Shown one piece after another: positions 20,960-31,447 of a stretch of DNA of 64,000 nucleotides (positions are counted from its first letter, which is position 1; each line of letters begins with the position of its first letter). This DNA comes from Cryptomeria japonica (taxonomy: Eukaryota > Streptophyta > Pinopsida > Cupressales > Cupressaceae). The position numbers were made by a program, and so were the translations under genes. Where the stretch lies: the NCBI RefSeq assembly GCF_030272615.1, contig NC_081406.1, forward strand, positions 483,943,900 to 484,007,899. The letters are read 5' to 3'. The notes beneath the pieces were generated by a model. That model made no database searches. It was not told the DNA's origin and saw only the letters and a program-made list of their open reading frames with translations.

Positions 20960-23313
20960 TAGAAAATTAAGCAAGCGATTCAACAATCTCCCTTAATTGT
21001 TCTATGACAAATTAAAACCTCAGTAAAACACACATAATTAAAAATAATGGCTGAACAAGAATATAGAAAAACCTGCTTATACTCGAAGGAATTAACTCTG
21101 AAATTGAAGAAGTCCGCTCTGCAACTGCTTCTTTACGAGTGCACTTCAGAATGTTAACTCAATTCAATTGATACGAGATCATATATGGCGGCTGGGCTCT
21201 TAACTCCGACATTGATTCCACATGCTTGGTCATCCTTTCAGAATTGAATTCATGAAAGAATTCAAAATTTTTACTCCAATGGGTCACAACACCCATGCAT
21301 TTTCTCTTTTCACTATTTCGCAAAACTTAATTTCTTAGCAACTTTACTTCGTGAAATAATGACAACCGTCCGATCAAATGAGAGTTCATCGGTCTTTACA
21401 CTGACTTAGTACTTCTACCCTTTTCACTAAGCCCTATTTCATTTCGCCATTTCACGAAACTATGCCAGGTGTCGAATGGGACCCGAACTGTAAGGCCTTT
21501 AACCTGTACCTGGATAGTTAACCTTTTCACTAACCGCACCTTCACCTGACAGCTACCGGGTTTTCGCTATTTCGCATTGCCTAATTTGCATTCAACTTTA
21601 GGCTGCAAAATAGCGCCAACCGTCAGATCAAACCACACTTGATTGTCCTTTAAGCGAAGACTCTTATACTGACTTGCTTACTCTGCTCCTCCTCTGGTTA
21701 TTGGATACCACATGGCACCTAACCATTTGCCCAGGGAAACTTATTAAGTTTAAATCTGAGTCAGCCGCATATTATACCCCCTTTTAAAACTGTCGGTTCC
21801 ACCTTGGCACCTTCAATCTCTGTGGAAGCCACGTGTTCATGTACACGTCACCGTTAACCCTAGCATCAAGATGCATCTCCTTTACTTTTTCCATTTCACT
21901 GAGCATATACTTCAGGCATCTTACAAACGCGAAATAGCGCCAGCCGTTAGATCAAACCACACTTGATCATATTTTACATTTCATGTTCACTTTGCCTTTA
22001 AGAACAAAAAACCTTTTTGCCATTTCGCAGGGGTTAAAATGCGAGCACTTCACCTTCGGGAAATTATGCCAACCATCCGATCAAATGAGAGTTGATCGAT
22101 CTTTACACTCTAAATGTTTACCTGCAAACATGGGCCCTCTGACTTAACTCTGAATACCTGGCATATACCTTTATCCTGCGGTATCTTTCTTTTCTGGGAC
22201 CCACCTTCTTTGAAACTCTCAGACCTGCCTCATTGACTGTTGCATTTTCTACCACATGTCATCATCTTACTCGCCTTTAGGACTAGCTGGACCATCCGCT
22301 TGGAATGCCACATCACTTCACCATTTTGCTGGTCTTAAACCACAAACCATTTTGTCTTGCGAAATAGCGCGAACCGTTCAATCAAAAGAAACCTGATCGG
22401 TCGTTACACTAACAGCCTTGGCTCCGCACTGGGTCCTGCTTCTTTATTGACTACGTGCTACCACATGGCACTCAACTACTGGCTTTGAAAGACTATTTTG
22501 TATTCAACTCAACGTCGGGCACGTGTCTTTCTTTTATACCGCCGGTTCCACCTTGGCGGGCCCACGGCTTCTTCTAAGACCACATGTCCATGGACACGTT
22601 ACCATCTATCATGACACGTGGATGGTCCTCATTTACTTTAGCTATTTTGCAAGGTATAAAGCATAAGCATCTTACCCTTGCGAAATCACATGGGCCATTA
22701 GATCATTTTCTAGTTGTTCGACGCTTAACCACTCGAATAGACTCCGATTAATTCTTGACACTTGTATCTACCAGGTCATCCCCTATCCTGTGACCTGACT
22801 CTCTTCTGGGACCCACCTCTTAACCTTTAATCCCAACTTGCTGACTATTGTAGCTCATGCCATGTGCCACCATTCTACTTGCCTCCTTGACCAGCTAAAC
22901 CGTCCATTTGGCATGCCATGTCATTTTCGCAACTTCGCCTAGCGAAATAGTGAAAGCCATAGATCCATCTACGAGATGCACACTACTTGCTGGGCCTTAC
23001 AACTTTAGGAGGGATACACATAAGGCATAAATTTTTGCAATTAATTCACATGACCGCCTAGGCAAAAAAAACAAAGGGGGACACTTCCTATGATCCCATG
23101 ACCCATTACTTAAGTGGATAAAGTAACGAAAGAAAAGAAACCAGAGGGTTTTTTACCAGACATTAGGTGATTTAAAATCAAAAAACCCTAAACCCTAAAC
23201 CCTTAAGACCTAACACAGAGCTGAAGCAATTGAAAATGCGCCTTACTCAAGATTTGAAAAAAATCATAGCCAATTATGGGAAAAGAAAAGCCCACTTTTA
23301 ATCAGTGATAACA
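20960..23313 (-). promoter_or_regulatory. U3-type promoter region of Ty3-B 3' LTR with about 750-bp tandem duplication
   Basis: No gene is seen. Block 21603-22350 and block 22358-22960 are diverged copies, about 755 bp apart, each beginning gcgaaatagcgc and containing ggttccaccttgg. Minus-strand TATAAAAG lies at 22538-22531 with a near-palindromic ACGTG-rich element about 45 bp upstream (22580-22600). A second TATA-like TATAATATG (near 21770) has ccacgtgttcatgtacacgt (21829-21848) at a similar distance. About seven copies of a module gcgaaatagcgc...gatcaaa..acttgatcg lie scattered at 21355, 21603, 21930, 22065, 22358, 22680 and 22945. Confidence 0.6.
23183..23202 (-). promoter_or_regulatory. 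Telomere-like repeat (telo-box triplet) in U3 of Ty3-B 3' LTR
   Basis: Plus strand aaaccctaaaccctaaaccc is nearly three plant telomere units, about 110 bp inside the LTR start. The 5' LTR has only caaaaaaccataaaccc at the same place (37374-37390). Telo-boxes occur in plant promoters of translation and cell-cycle genes. A function here is only inferred. Confidence 0.5.
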
Positions 23314-23459
23314 GGGGCTCTGACTGGGGATGGTTGATCGCAAGGTCAACACAAGAAAACTCAGAAACTCTAGAGAAATAGACCAAAACACAGACCCAAA
23401 CAAAAAAAATAGGAAGGAAACAAAATATGTACAAACAAAGGACCTACTGTGCATGGACA

Positions 23460-25184
23460 TTAAGAAAAATAATGCTTCAGGAATTGTCCATGCACTGGAA
23501 ATTCTTGTATTTCATCATTCATACTCTTCAAGAAATATGAATCCTTACCATTTAAGTCACAAACCACAAAAGGGCCAATCAACAGTGATTCAAATTTCTT
23601 GTGCTTTCCCTTATCTTGTCCTTTTGCATTCCACTAAAGAACAATGTCATCAATTTGAAAATTTCTTAGTGATGTCCTTTTATCAAAAAGGTATTTTGAC
23701 TGCAACTGGATCTTCTGATTTCTCTTATGGGTAGAAGTTCTAAGCTCCTCCACTTCTACAATTTGGATCATTCTATTTTCCATCGGTTCAGATATCTCCA
23801 TGTCCTCATTTTGCAAAAACTTATAAACTAGAAGAAGATTGTTTACTGGCAATCTGGCTTGGGCACCATAGACTAATTCAAAAGGTGACATTCCAATGGA
23901 TTTCTTAACTATTATTCTATCTACCCACAGAGATAACTTCAATTTTTGATCCCAAGATCTTTTATTCTCTTCCAAGATTTTCTTAATGATGTTCAAAAGG
24001 CTTTTGTTGCTGGATTCTGCTTGCCCATTCCCCTGAGGGTGATAAGGTGAAGAGTAGGACATGAGTATACCATGACTGGTACAAAAGCCTACAAACTCTT
24101 CTGATCTGAAACACATGGCATTATCCATCACCAATTTTGTAGGTGTTCCAAATCTAGTTACAACATTATCCATTAGGAAATCAATGACAACTTTAATAGT
24201 AGCTCCTCTTGTAGGGATAGCTTCTATCCATTTTGTGAAATAATCAGTGGCCACTATGATCCATCTGTGACCTCTCCCTGACCTCTCAACAATCTCTCCA
24301 ATAAAATCAATGCCCCACTGGACAAAAGGAGCTTCTACAAAGACTAGATTTAGGGGTAAGGCTCCCTCATACTTTAGCTTGGATGAGAATTTCTGACATG
24401 GGTCACATTTCCGAACATATTCATGAGTATCCTTAAATAGAGTGGGCCAATAGTATCCAGCCCGGATTATCTTACTAGCAATAGTCTTAGCAGAGTAGTG
24501 ACCTCCACATACTCCATCATGCATTTCAGCCAACACCCGTTTAGCTTGGAATTCATCCAAACACATTAGTATCTCTCCATCTCTTTTCCTCCAGAAAAGA
24601 TCACCCTGAATGAGCACATATTTTTGGGACTTGAGTTTCAGAGTTGTTTTCTGATTATGTGTCATTTCTTTTGAGAATGTAGCACCTCTTAAAAATTGGA
24701 CTATCTCTGAGTACCAGGGTTGCCTCTCAATACTAGTGACTAAAGTATCTCTAACCTCAACATTATGTACTTCTACATTCATGAGATTAGCCTCAGTCAT
24801 GAGCTTAGCCAAACCTAAACCTCTCACCAATTTGGTGATCTTTATTTCCAAGTCAAATTCTTGAATTCTGTTGATCCATCTGCATCTCTTCCCGATAACC
24901 TCAGACTGAGACAAAATATCCTTAACTGCAACATGTGGGACATAAGAAATGATATTTGCATTCACTAAGTATGGCCTAAAAGCCTTAACAACTTTAACTA
25001 GAGCATAAGCTTGTTTCTCCATGGTCTCATATTTCAGTTCTACTGCTTGCAAAGACTTTTTGTAGAAGGCTATAGGATGTTCATATCCTTCCTCATCCTT
25101 TTGTAACAATACTGCTGCTACTGTATGATATGAAGTGAAGGAAAATAGAGAAAAAGGCTTACTGTAATCGAGAGATTTCAACAC
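23460..25184 (-). pseudogene. pol: Ty3-B degenerate gypsy RNase H and integrase
   Basis: A 516-residue open segment (23634-25184) and a continuation to TAA at 23460. Residues about 1-130 are a gypsy RNase H in which the first catalytic Asp is absent (FSFTSYHTVAAVLLQ instead of a TDAS motif), consistent with Tat elements that use a second RNase H. Integrase follows: zinc-binding HDGVCGGH...CDPCQK near residues 220-270, core Asp in GIDFIGEI, second Asp in KLVMDNAMCF and Glu in GQAESSNK, all present. One TAG at 23634 interrupts the C-terminal domain, which then ends FPVHGQFLKHYFS, the typical Tat integrase tail. Integrase inserts the DNA copy into the host genome. Confidence 0.9.
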
Positions 25185-26560
25185 TGGTGCCTCCTAGATT
25201 GCCTTCTTAATTTCAGCAAAAGCTTTTGAGGCTTTTTGATCCCAATAAAATTTGGTATCCTTCTTAAGGAGCTTGACAATAGGCTTCACAATCTCTGCAA
25301 AGTTTGCAATGAATCTCCTAACAAAATTTACTTTGCCTAAAAAAGACTGAATACCTTTCACATTTTTTGGTTTAGACACCTTATTGATTGCTTCAATTCT
25401 TTCAGGGTCTATCCTTACCCCTTCCTTGGAAACTATGTGTCCCAATAGCTTTCCTTCAGTGACCCCAAAATGAGATTTCTTGGGATTTAGTGATACACCA
25501 AATTCCAAGGCTTTATTGAACACCTTCTCCAGATGTCCACAATGATCATCAGCCTTCTTAGAGAAACAAGTTAGGTCATCTTGATAAACCACCATGATGA
25601 TGTTAATGAATTCTTTGAAAGCTACATCCATGGCTCTCTGAAATGTAGCTCCAACATTTTTTAATCTGAATGGCATTCTCACATAAACATAAGTTCCCCA
25701 TGGAGTAGTGAAGGCTGTTTTAAACTATTCAGACTCTTTTACTAACACTTGATTATATCCTGAGAAACCATCCATCATGGATAAAAGGTCACATCCTGTC
25801 ACTCTCTGTAGCATGGCTTCCATATTTGGGGATGAGTAGTTATCCTTCAAGGAAGCAACATTTAAATTCCTAAAATCTACACACAATCTGATGTCCCCAT
25901 TCTTCTTTCTTACTGGGACTAGATTGGGGACCCATGAAGAATGCCTTATAGGTCTGATAATCCCCCCTTCTCTTAATTTAGTCAGCTCCTGTTGCATCTT
26001 AGCTTCTAATAAGGGGTTAATAGGTCTCTGTTTTTTTCTAAAAGGCTTAGCATCTAGAAGTAAAGGAACCCCATGCTGAAAAAGATCTTGTCTATACACC
26101 TTTAGGTCTTCATAAGACCAAGCAAAAACATGTTTATACCTTTTCAATAAATTAATAAGGTTAGTCCTGACATGAGAAGATAAGTTTTTGCCAATATATA
26201 CTAACTTAGGGGATGATTCAGTTCCCAAATTTACCTCCTCTAACTCTTCCAATTTGGTGGTAGATTGCTGACGTAAGTGACTATCATTGTAACTGAACAT
26301 GCTCTCCAGCTCTACCAACCCTTTAGGTATTTCATTAGTTTCCAACTGGACCAAATCATTTCCAAATATTGTCTCTCTATTGTCTACCACTTCCACCAAT
26401 GCATTACAATCAATCTTTTGTCCATCATAATCGTCAACACATTGAATAAACCTAAGAATGTCTTCATCATCAGTGAAAACTTGCCAATTATACACATTAT
26501 CAGGAATAGGAGACCTAGATTTTATTTCCATAGTGGAGATACCGGTTAGTGTTGCATCAT
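25185..26560 (-). pseudogene. pol: Ty3-B reverse transcriptase
   Basis: The linker after the RNase H contains an acidic stretch, then FAWSYEDLKVYRQDLFQHG (about 26100). RT motifs follow: SSWVPNLVPVRKKNGDIRLC (about 25900-25950), LLSMMDGFSGYNQ (about 25770), and after one stop MPFRLKNVGATFQRAM (about 25630-25680). The catalytic box at 25575-25586 reads YQDD where the family has YVDD or YIDD, so both Asp are kept. The C-terminal fingers/thumb region (HLEKVFNKALEFG through NVKGIQSFLGKVNF) is intact to 25194. Stops occur at about 25723 and 25191. Full-length RT apart from these. Confidence 0.92.
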
Positions 26561-26936
26561 CATTTTTCAAAGCAACATTAGCTAGGAAGTCAGCCATAAT
26601 ATTCTTTGCTCGCTCTATCCAATTAATAGAAAAGGCATCAAAATGCTCAATAACATCCCAAACAACATGCTTATACTGCTTTAATCTATCATTCTTGAAT
26701 GCATATTTAGATCTCACCTGAGAGACAACCAATTATGAATCCCCCATTACTTTCAATAGTTGGATTCCATGCCTTTTTGCAATCTCAAGTCCCAGTAGCA
26801 GGGCTTCATATTCTGCAGTATTATTTGTGCACTGGAAGGCCAACAAAAATGAATATTTAAAAGTTATACCTAATGGGGACACAAAAAGAACCCCTGCTCC
26901 TGACCCTTCCTTGGAGCAAGCTCCATCAAAATACAT
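26561..26936 (-). pseudogene. Ty3-B second RNase H (archaeal-like type), located before RT
   Basis: Reads MYFDGACSKEGSGAGVLF, then NNTAEYEALLLGLEIA, KVMGDS, stop, LVVSQVRSKYA and MADFLAN. All four acidic positions (D in FDGA, E in TAEYEA, D in MGDS, D in MADF) are present. The single TAA at 26733-26735 replaces a Gln codon by C to T. This is the extra RNase H of dual-RNase-H Tat elements. It sits between protease (separated by one TAG at 26937) and RT, not after the gypsy RNase H. It would remove the RNA strand during reverse transcription in place of the degenerate gypsy domain. Confidence 0.88.
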
Positions 26937-27767
26937 CTACCACAGTCCACACTGTTGCGCTTGTAATTCAACTACAATAGGGTCAGTATTCTTCAGTTGA
27001 GGTAGAGTTGGTTGAAGCCTAAAGTTATCTAGATCTATATCGATCATACAGTTGAGCATACTAGTGTCTAAATTTTCAATTACCCTAGGAGCTCGTGGCT
27101 CTCTGTACAATTTGACCTGACTTCCATTAATTGGAATGGTAGCATAGGATAAGTCCAGTTGAACATTTCCACCTATTGCTACTGCCCATTGTCTGGAAAG
27201 TAACATACCATAATGGGGTTTAGTGTCAGTAACAATAACATCCATTTTGTAAGTGGCATAAGGGAATGCTGCTATTTTTACCTCAACATCTTTCATTGTG
27301 CCTATCACAGGCACTTCTCTATTATCCATGGCATAGCACTTCTCATACACAGTGGTTACTGATAATCCTAATTCTTTCATAACACCATAAGGCATTACAT
27401 TAGCAGCAGCTCCTAAATCTATCATGCATTTTTTAATCAACCAGTTATTGACTAACAGGGTAACATAGAAGGGATCTACCTGTGAGGGCTCTTGAGTGAT
27501 AGTGGTTCCAACATAAACCTCTGGCGTTTGGAACTCTTGATCCTTTCCAATTCTAGCTGAACCGGTGGGTAAGACTATGTCACTATCAGATATACTAGAG
27601 AATACAGACAAAGCTACATCCTTATGTTCTTTAATCTTTAGTAATTCTACTAATGGAACAGTGACCTTCATTTGAGTAAGAGCTTGGGCCATGTCAAATG
27701 TAGAACTATTGCATGTTTCAGTGTTAGCTCTGACTCTTTCTATCTTGAACTGGCTTTCCTTTTTCAC
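26937..27767 (-). pseudogene. Ty3-B aspartic protease
   Basis: 276 open residues. The catalytic loop is KKCMIDLGAAANVMPYGVMK near residue 115, with DLG in place of D(S/T)G, a form seen in some plant Ty3 proteases. HYGMLLSRQWAVAIGG is the conserved second region. The upstream part (QALTQMKVTVPLVELLKIKE) matches the usual helix before plant Tat proteases. It ends at the stop before the second RNase H and overlaps the gag-tail frame by one base at 27767. It would mature the polyprotein. Confidence 0.88.
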
Positions 27768-30304
27768 TATTGCTGCTCCTTGTACATCATCAACATTTTT
27801 ATATTTTTTCCTTTGGGTACATCTTTAACTTGTTCCTCTTTCTCTTGACCGACCTTGGGAACAATGGTAGCACTACTTGATGCCCCCTTTTTAGTGACCT
27901 CCTTTATGAACATAGAACCCGACTCACCCTGATCAGTGTCTCTCTTGGTGCTTCTTAGGTTATAATTGTGTTTTTCTTTGGCAATGGCAGCATTAGTGAG
28001 ATTTCTAACTTCTTCCTCACGAGACCTCCTAAGATGAACCTCTTCATCCTCAATTGTTACTACATTCAATGTAGGATGCCAATCTAAGGTTAATTGTCCT
28101 TGCACTAACCTTTCATTATCTAGCACATCACTGTATCTACTTTGTACAGATTCCTCATCACTTTATATGATGGTTTCAAACATATTAATGTCAGGCTCTA
28201 CTTCTGGTCTCATAGATTCTTCAAGAGCCTAAGCCACTGCACACTGATGAGGAGAATGTGGTCCATCACAAGCAATACACCAGGGAGTATTTTCTATATT
28301 GTGAACAGTTTTCCCTTTTAAGGGATCTGGAGTGTCCTAACTCTGGGCAATTTTGGGCTTGTCAATTTGGGGCTTGCCATCTTTCCAATTGGTATTATAT
28401 GGCATATCATGCAATCTAGGGGGTCTATCCTACCAATTATAATGAGGTTTATCATTTTTGTTAACCTTGGCAGTCAGATATTTCATAGCAATAACCAATT
28501 TCTCTATCTTATCATCCTCCTTAGTAACTTTATTAGGTTGTTGTTTGGTTTCTTGCCATAATCTACCATTTGTCCTTCTTCCTAACTTCCCAGATGCTTT
28601 TCTATTACTTTCTATATTTATGGCAATTCTAAAAGCGTCTCTCAAGTTATGTGGGTTCTTATCTCTCAAGATATAGGCCATCTTAGAATCAAATGCATTG
28701 TAATATGTATTAAGACACATGTTATCATCTAACCTCATCACTTGATACAATCTGTGCATGGCCTTCTGGAATCTGGCATTGAAATTAGTGACCATTTCAT
28801 TTTCAGATTTTCTGATATTATTGAATTCATTTAGCATGAAACTCACATTAGTCTTGTCACCATACTACTCTTGAAAACAATTTTTAAAATCTTCCCATGA
28901 CCCTATGCTATTAACCGGGAGACCTCTGTACCAATCTCTTGCATCATCAACCAGGGATTGAACAAACAGTTTCATAATAACATCTTCATCTACTATCTCA
29001 TAATCATTTATTAGATCCCCAAAGGATTTCAGATGCTCCTCAGTGCTAATTGCATTGTTTCCAGCAAATTTATGGAGTTTGTCTCTTAACTCAGTAGGAA
29101 CATGGTTTGGATATCCCAGGATCCCATCAAAGAACAATTGTCTATATTGTTCTAAATTGATTGGTCTTCTTTGAAAAGGGGTAATAGCATTATTATTTCC
29201 CATGGTCATTTTAACTTTTGGGATTGGAGATTGTGGTATTTGAGTGTACTATTTATTCACAGGGATTTGACTTACTGAGGCAATATTAGCTTGCACTGCA
29301 GGTTGAGTATTGGCCTGAGGAAGGGAAATGTGTTGAGGATTAGGCTTGCTAAGATCTTCTGATGGAAATGTAATAGGGGGAGCCTTTAAGTAGTTTATCT
29401 TTCTTTTTACTTCTTGATTAGCTGCTTCTAACTCAGCCTTTTCTAGCTCCATCTGGAGATCTTCCTTTTCTTTCCTCATCCTTTCCATTTCTCTCTCATG
29501 TGCTAAAAGCTTATGAGAGATCTCTTTTGTAGTTTTAGATTCTATTCCATCATCTACCCATTTCTATTTTCCTTTATCCATATTAGCTCTAGAAAGTTGA
29601 GAGTCATTAAATACTTCCCTAGTTGGCTAAACTACTGACTTACAAGATTTTTTAGTTTTGGGAATTAGAATCTCTCTAATCACAGGGCCTTCCTCGTCAC
29701 TCTTTTCTTTCTCCTTAGCAAGTACTTCAAGATCAGCTATCTGTCTAAGAAGCCTATCCCTTTCCATTAATTTAGCTTTGACTTCCTTCTCCTTATTTGC
29801 TTCCTTTTGGGCTCTTAGGGAGATTAAGTGGTGGACTCTTCTATTTAAGTTTTCAATCTCTTGAGACACTTTATCCTCATCAGGGAAGTTTTCTTCAGAG
29901 TCTAATGCATTAACTTGATCTATGTCAATCAAACTAATGTTCCCATCTATTGTCCTAGGAACAGAGTGCCTAATTGCATTTGAACTGGTTATATCTCTTG
30001 TAGAAACACTAACATGAGATAAATCTTGATTTAAAATAGGTGCATTATCAATATTTCCAAACAATCTTGACTGGAAACCTAATATATCATGTTCTGAATC
30101 TCTGGAAGATGAATTAGACTTTGCATAAATAGGTCGATCAGGCATCTTACCAGTATTATTGGTTTTCTATACCCAAGCAGCATTTGATGGTTCATGAAGC
30201 ACTGACCTATTTTGGCCCCTTCGTGACTGTTTTGGCAGACCTTCTTGCAAGGTTTCACGAGGATGTTTCTTCATGAATGATCTTGTGTATTTTGTTGTTT
30301 GCAT
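27768..30304 (-). pseudogene. gag: Ty3-B gag
   Basis: The best start is ATG at 30304 (MQTTKYTRSFMKKHPRETL), about 180 bp downstream of the primer site. A TAG for CAG about 43 codons in separates it from the next ATG at 30145. Charged coiled-coil segments follow (29249-29488, 29627-30145). The retrotransposon gag core lies at 28865-29209 (ISTEEHLKSFGDLINDYEI, DWYRGLPVNSI, W-DFK) and 28430-28846. A CCHC-like knuckle, CIACDGPHSPHQC, is at about 28231-28276. A Lys-rich tail (27768-28126) leads to protease. At least six stops, mostly TAG, break the frame. Confidence 0.87.
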
Positions 30305-30480
30305 CTCGCTTGTCTTCCTTTTAGAAATATTTGTATCTCACAAGGACTGGTTCAAAACGTAATAGAGTCACCACCCACAAAACTATGGGAATTATGAAAA
30401 TAAGCAGTCTAATCCACAAACACACAACAATTTTCTTTATAAGCCTCAACACAAATCTGCATTTATATCCTCATTGTGAC

Positions 30481-30500
30481 TCTCCCCAGCAAAGTCGCCA
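30481..30500 (-). other. Primer binding site of Ty3-B, tRNA-Arg-like
   Basis: TGGCGACTTTGCTGGGGAGA on the minus strand, 4 bp (aaag) after the LTR end. It resembles the TGGCGAC-(T/C)-(C/T)-GCTGGGGA site described for Ogre/Tat elements. Confidence 0.8.
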
Positions 30501-31447
30501 CTTTTGTTGTCTTCAAAATCTGACTCACTTCAACATCCTTATAATAAGATGATCAAACTTTGTGCAAGAGAGATGTTAAAGGGAAGGAAACTCTTAGGAC
30601 AACATATGACAAGTTTTGATTTAACCTTCTACACTTTGGACTTATTCAGAGTCCAGGCGGGTATACCTTTGTGAATTGGATTCACACTTTCAAAAGATAA
30701 ATCCACAACAAACTAGTCCAGAAAACTAGTGGATCTATTCACCTTGAACCTAACTAAAACAAAGGAATGAAAATTATACTCATATTCAGTATTTTGATCA
30801 ACAAAACATGCAATAAACAACTTCAATCAATACCAGTGCCTTATCCAAGGTCACAGAGTCATCTAAACTCAAATAATACTCCCCAAACAAAATATCTTTA
30901 TGCATCCCATTGGCTTGGCTTCTGTTAATCTTTATACACGCATAACACTTATAGAAATTTATGCATATCAAATTAAACTATGATCATCAAGATTCAAAGT
31001 TCCCTCCAAAAAGTTTACTGGTAGGAGTGATCCCCGCATCTTTAATTTCCCTCCTAGAGAGAAAAGCCAGTGAGCACATCTACTGAAAATAGCCATCCTA
31101 CCCATCTCAAACAAAATAACCCTGGATTATTTAGAATGAAAACAATAAACAAATTGTAAACACACTTGAAGATGACACAAAGCTCTACTCAAAACTGATG
31201 GTTTGTATATTGATATTATCTTCAGAAAAGTATTACAAGAAGCTTTTGAATATTCCCCATTAGACTCAGAAAAGCTCAGATAAATTTCTGCAGCATTTTC
31301 TTACAATTCTTTGTGATCATTCTCTCTCTAGTTCTGGTATCCATTTATAACAACATGGATGCACAAAGCTTCGGAATTTTCAAGGAGAGTTTGTTACAAT
31401 CATTTCTTTCAAAAACAAAGAAGTTACAAAGCTTCTCACAAAAATAG

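Larger units (their letters stand above)
16569..23313 (-). repeat. 3' LTR of Ty3-B (6,745 bp)
   Basis: Homologous over its whole length to 30505-37501. Plus-strand left end is tgttgtcttcaaaatctgac and right end is tcagtgataaca. Contents, in sense order: about 2.3-kb U3-type region with duplicated promoter module (23313-20960), a large degenerate ORF (20953-17373), then about 800 bp of U5-type sequence. It is shorter than the 5' LTR because of several deletions. Confidence 0.93.

Noticed and set aside
23180-23210. Interstitial telomere or chromosome-end fusion
   Set aside because: Fewer than three units, at a fixed place inside an LTR. A promoter-type telo-box is simpler.
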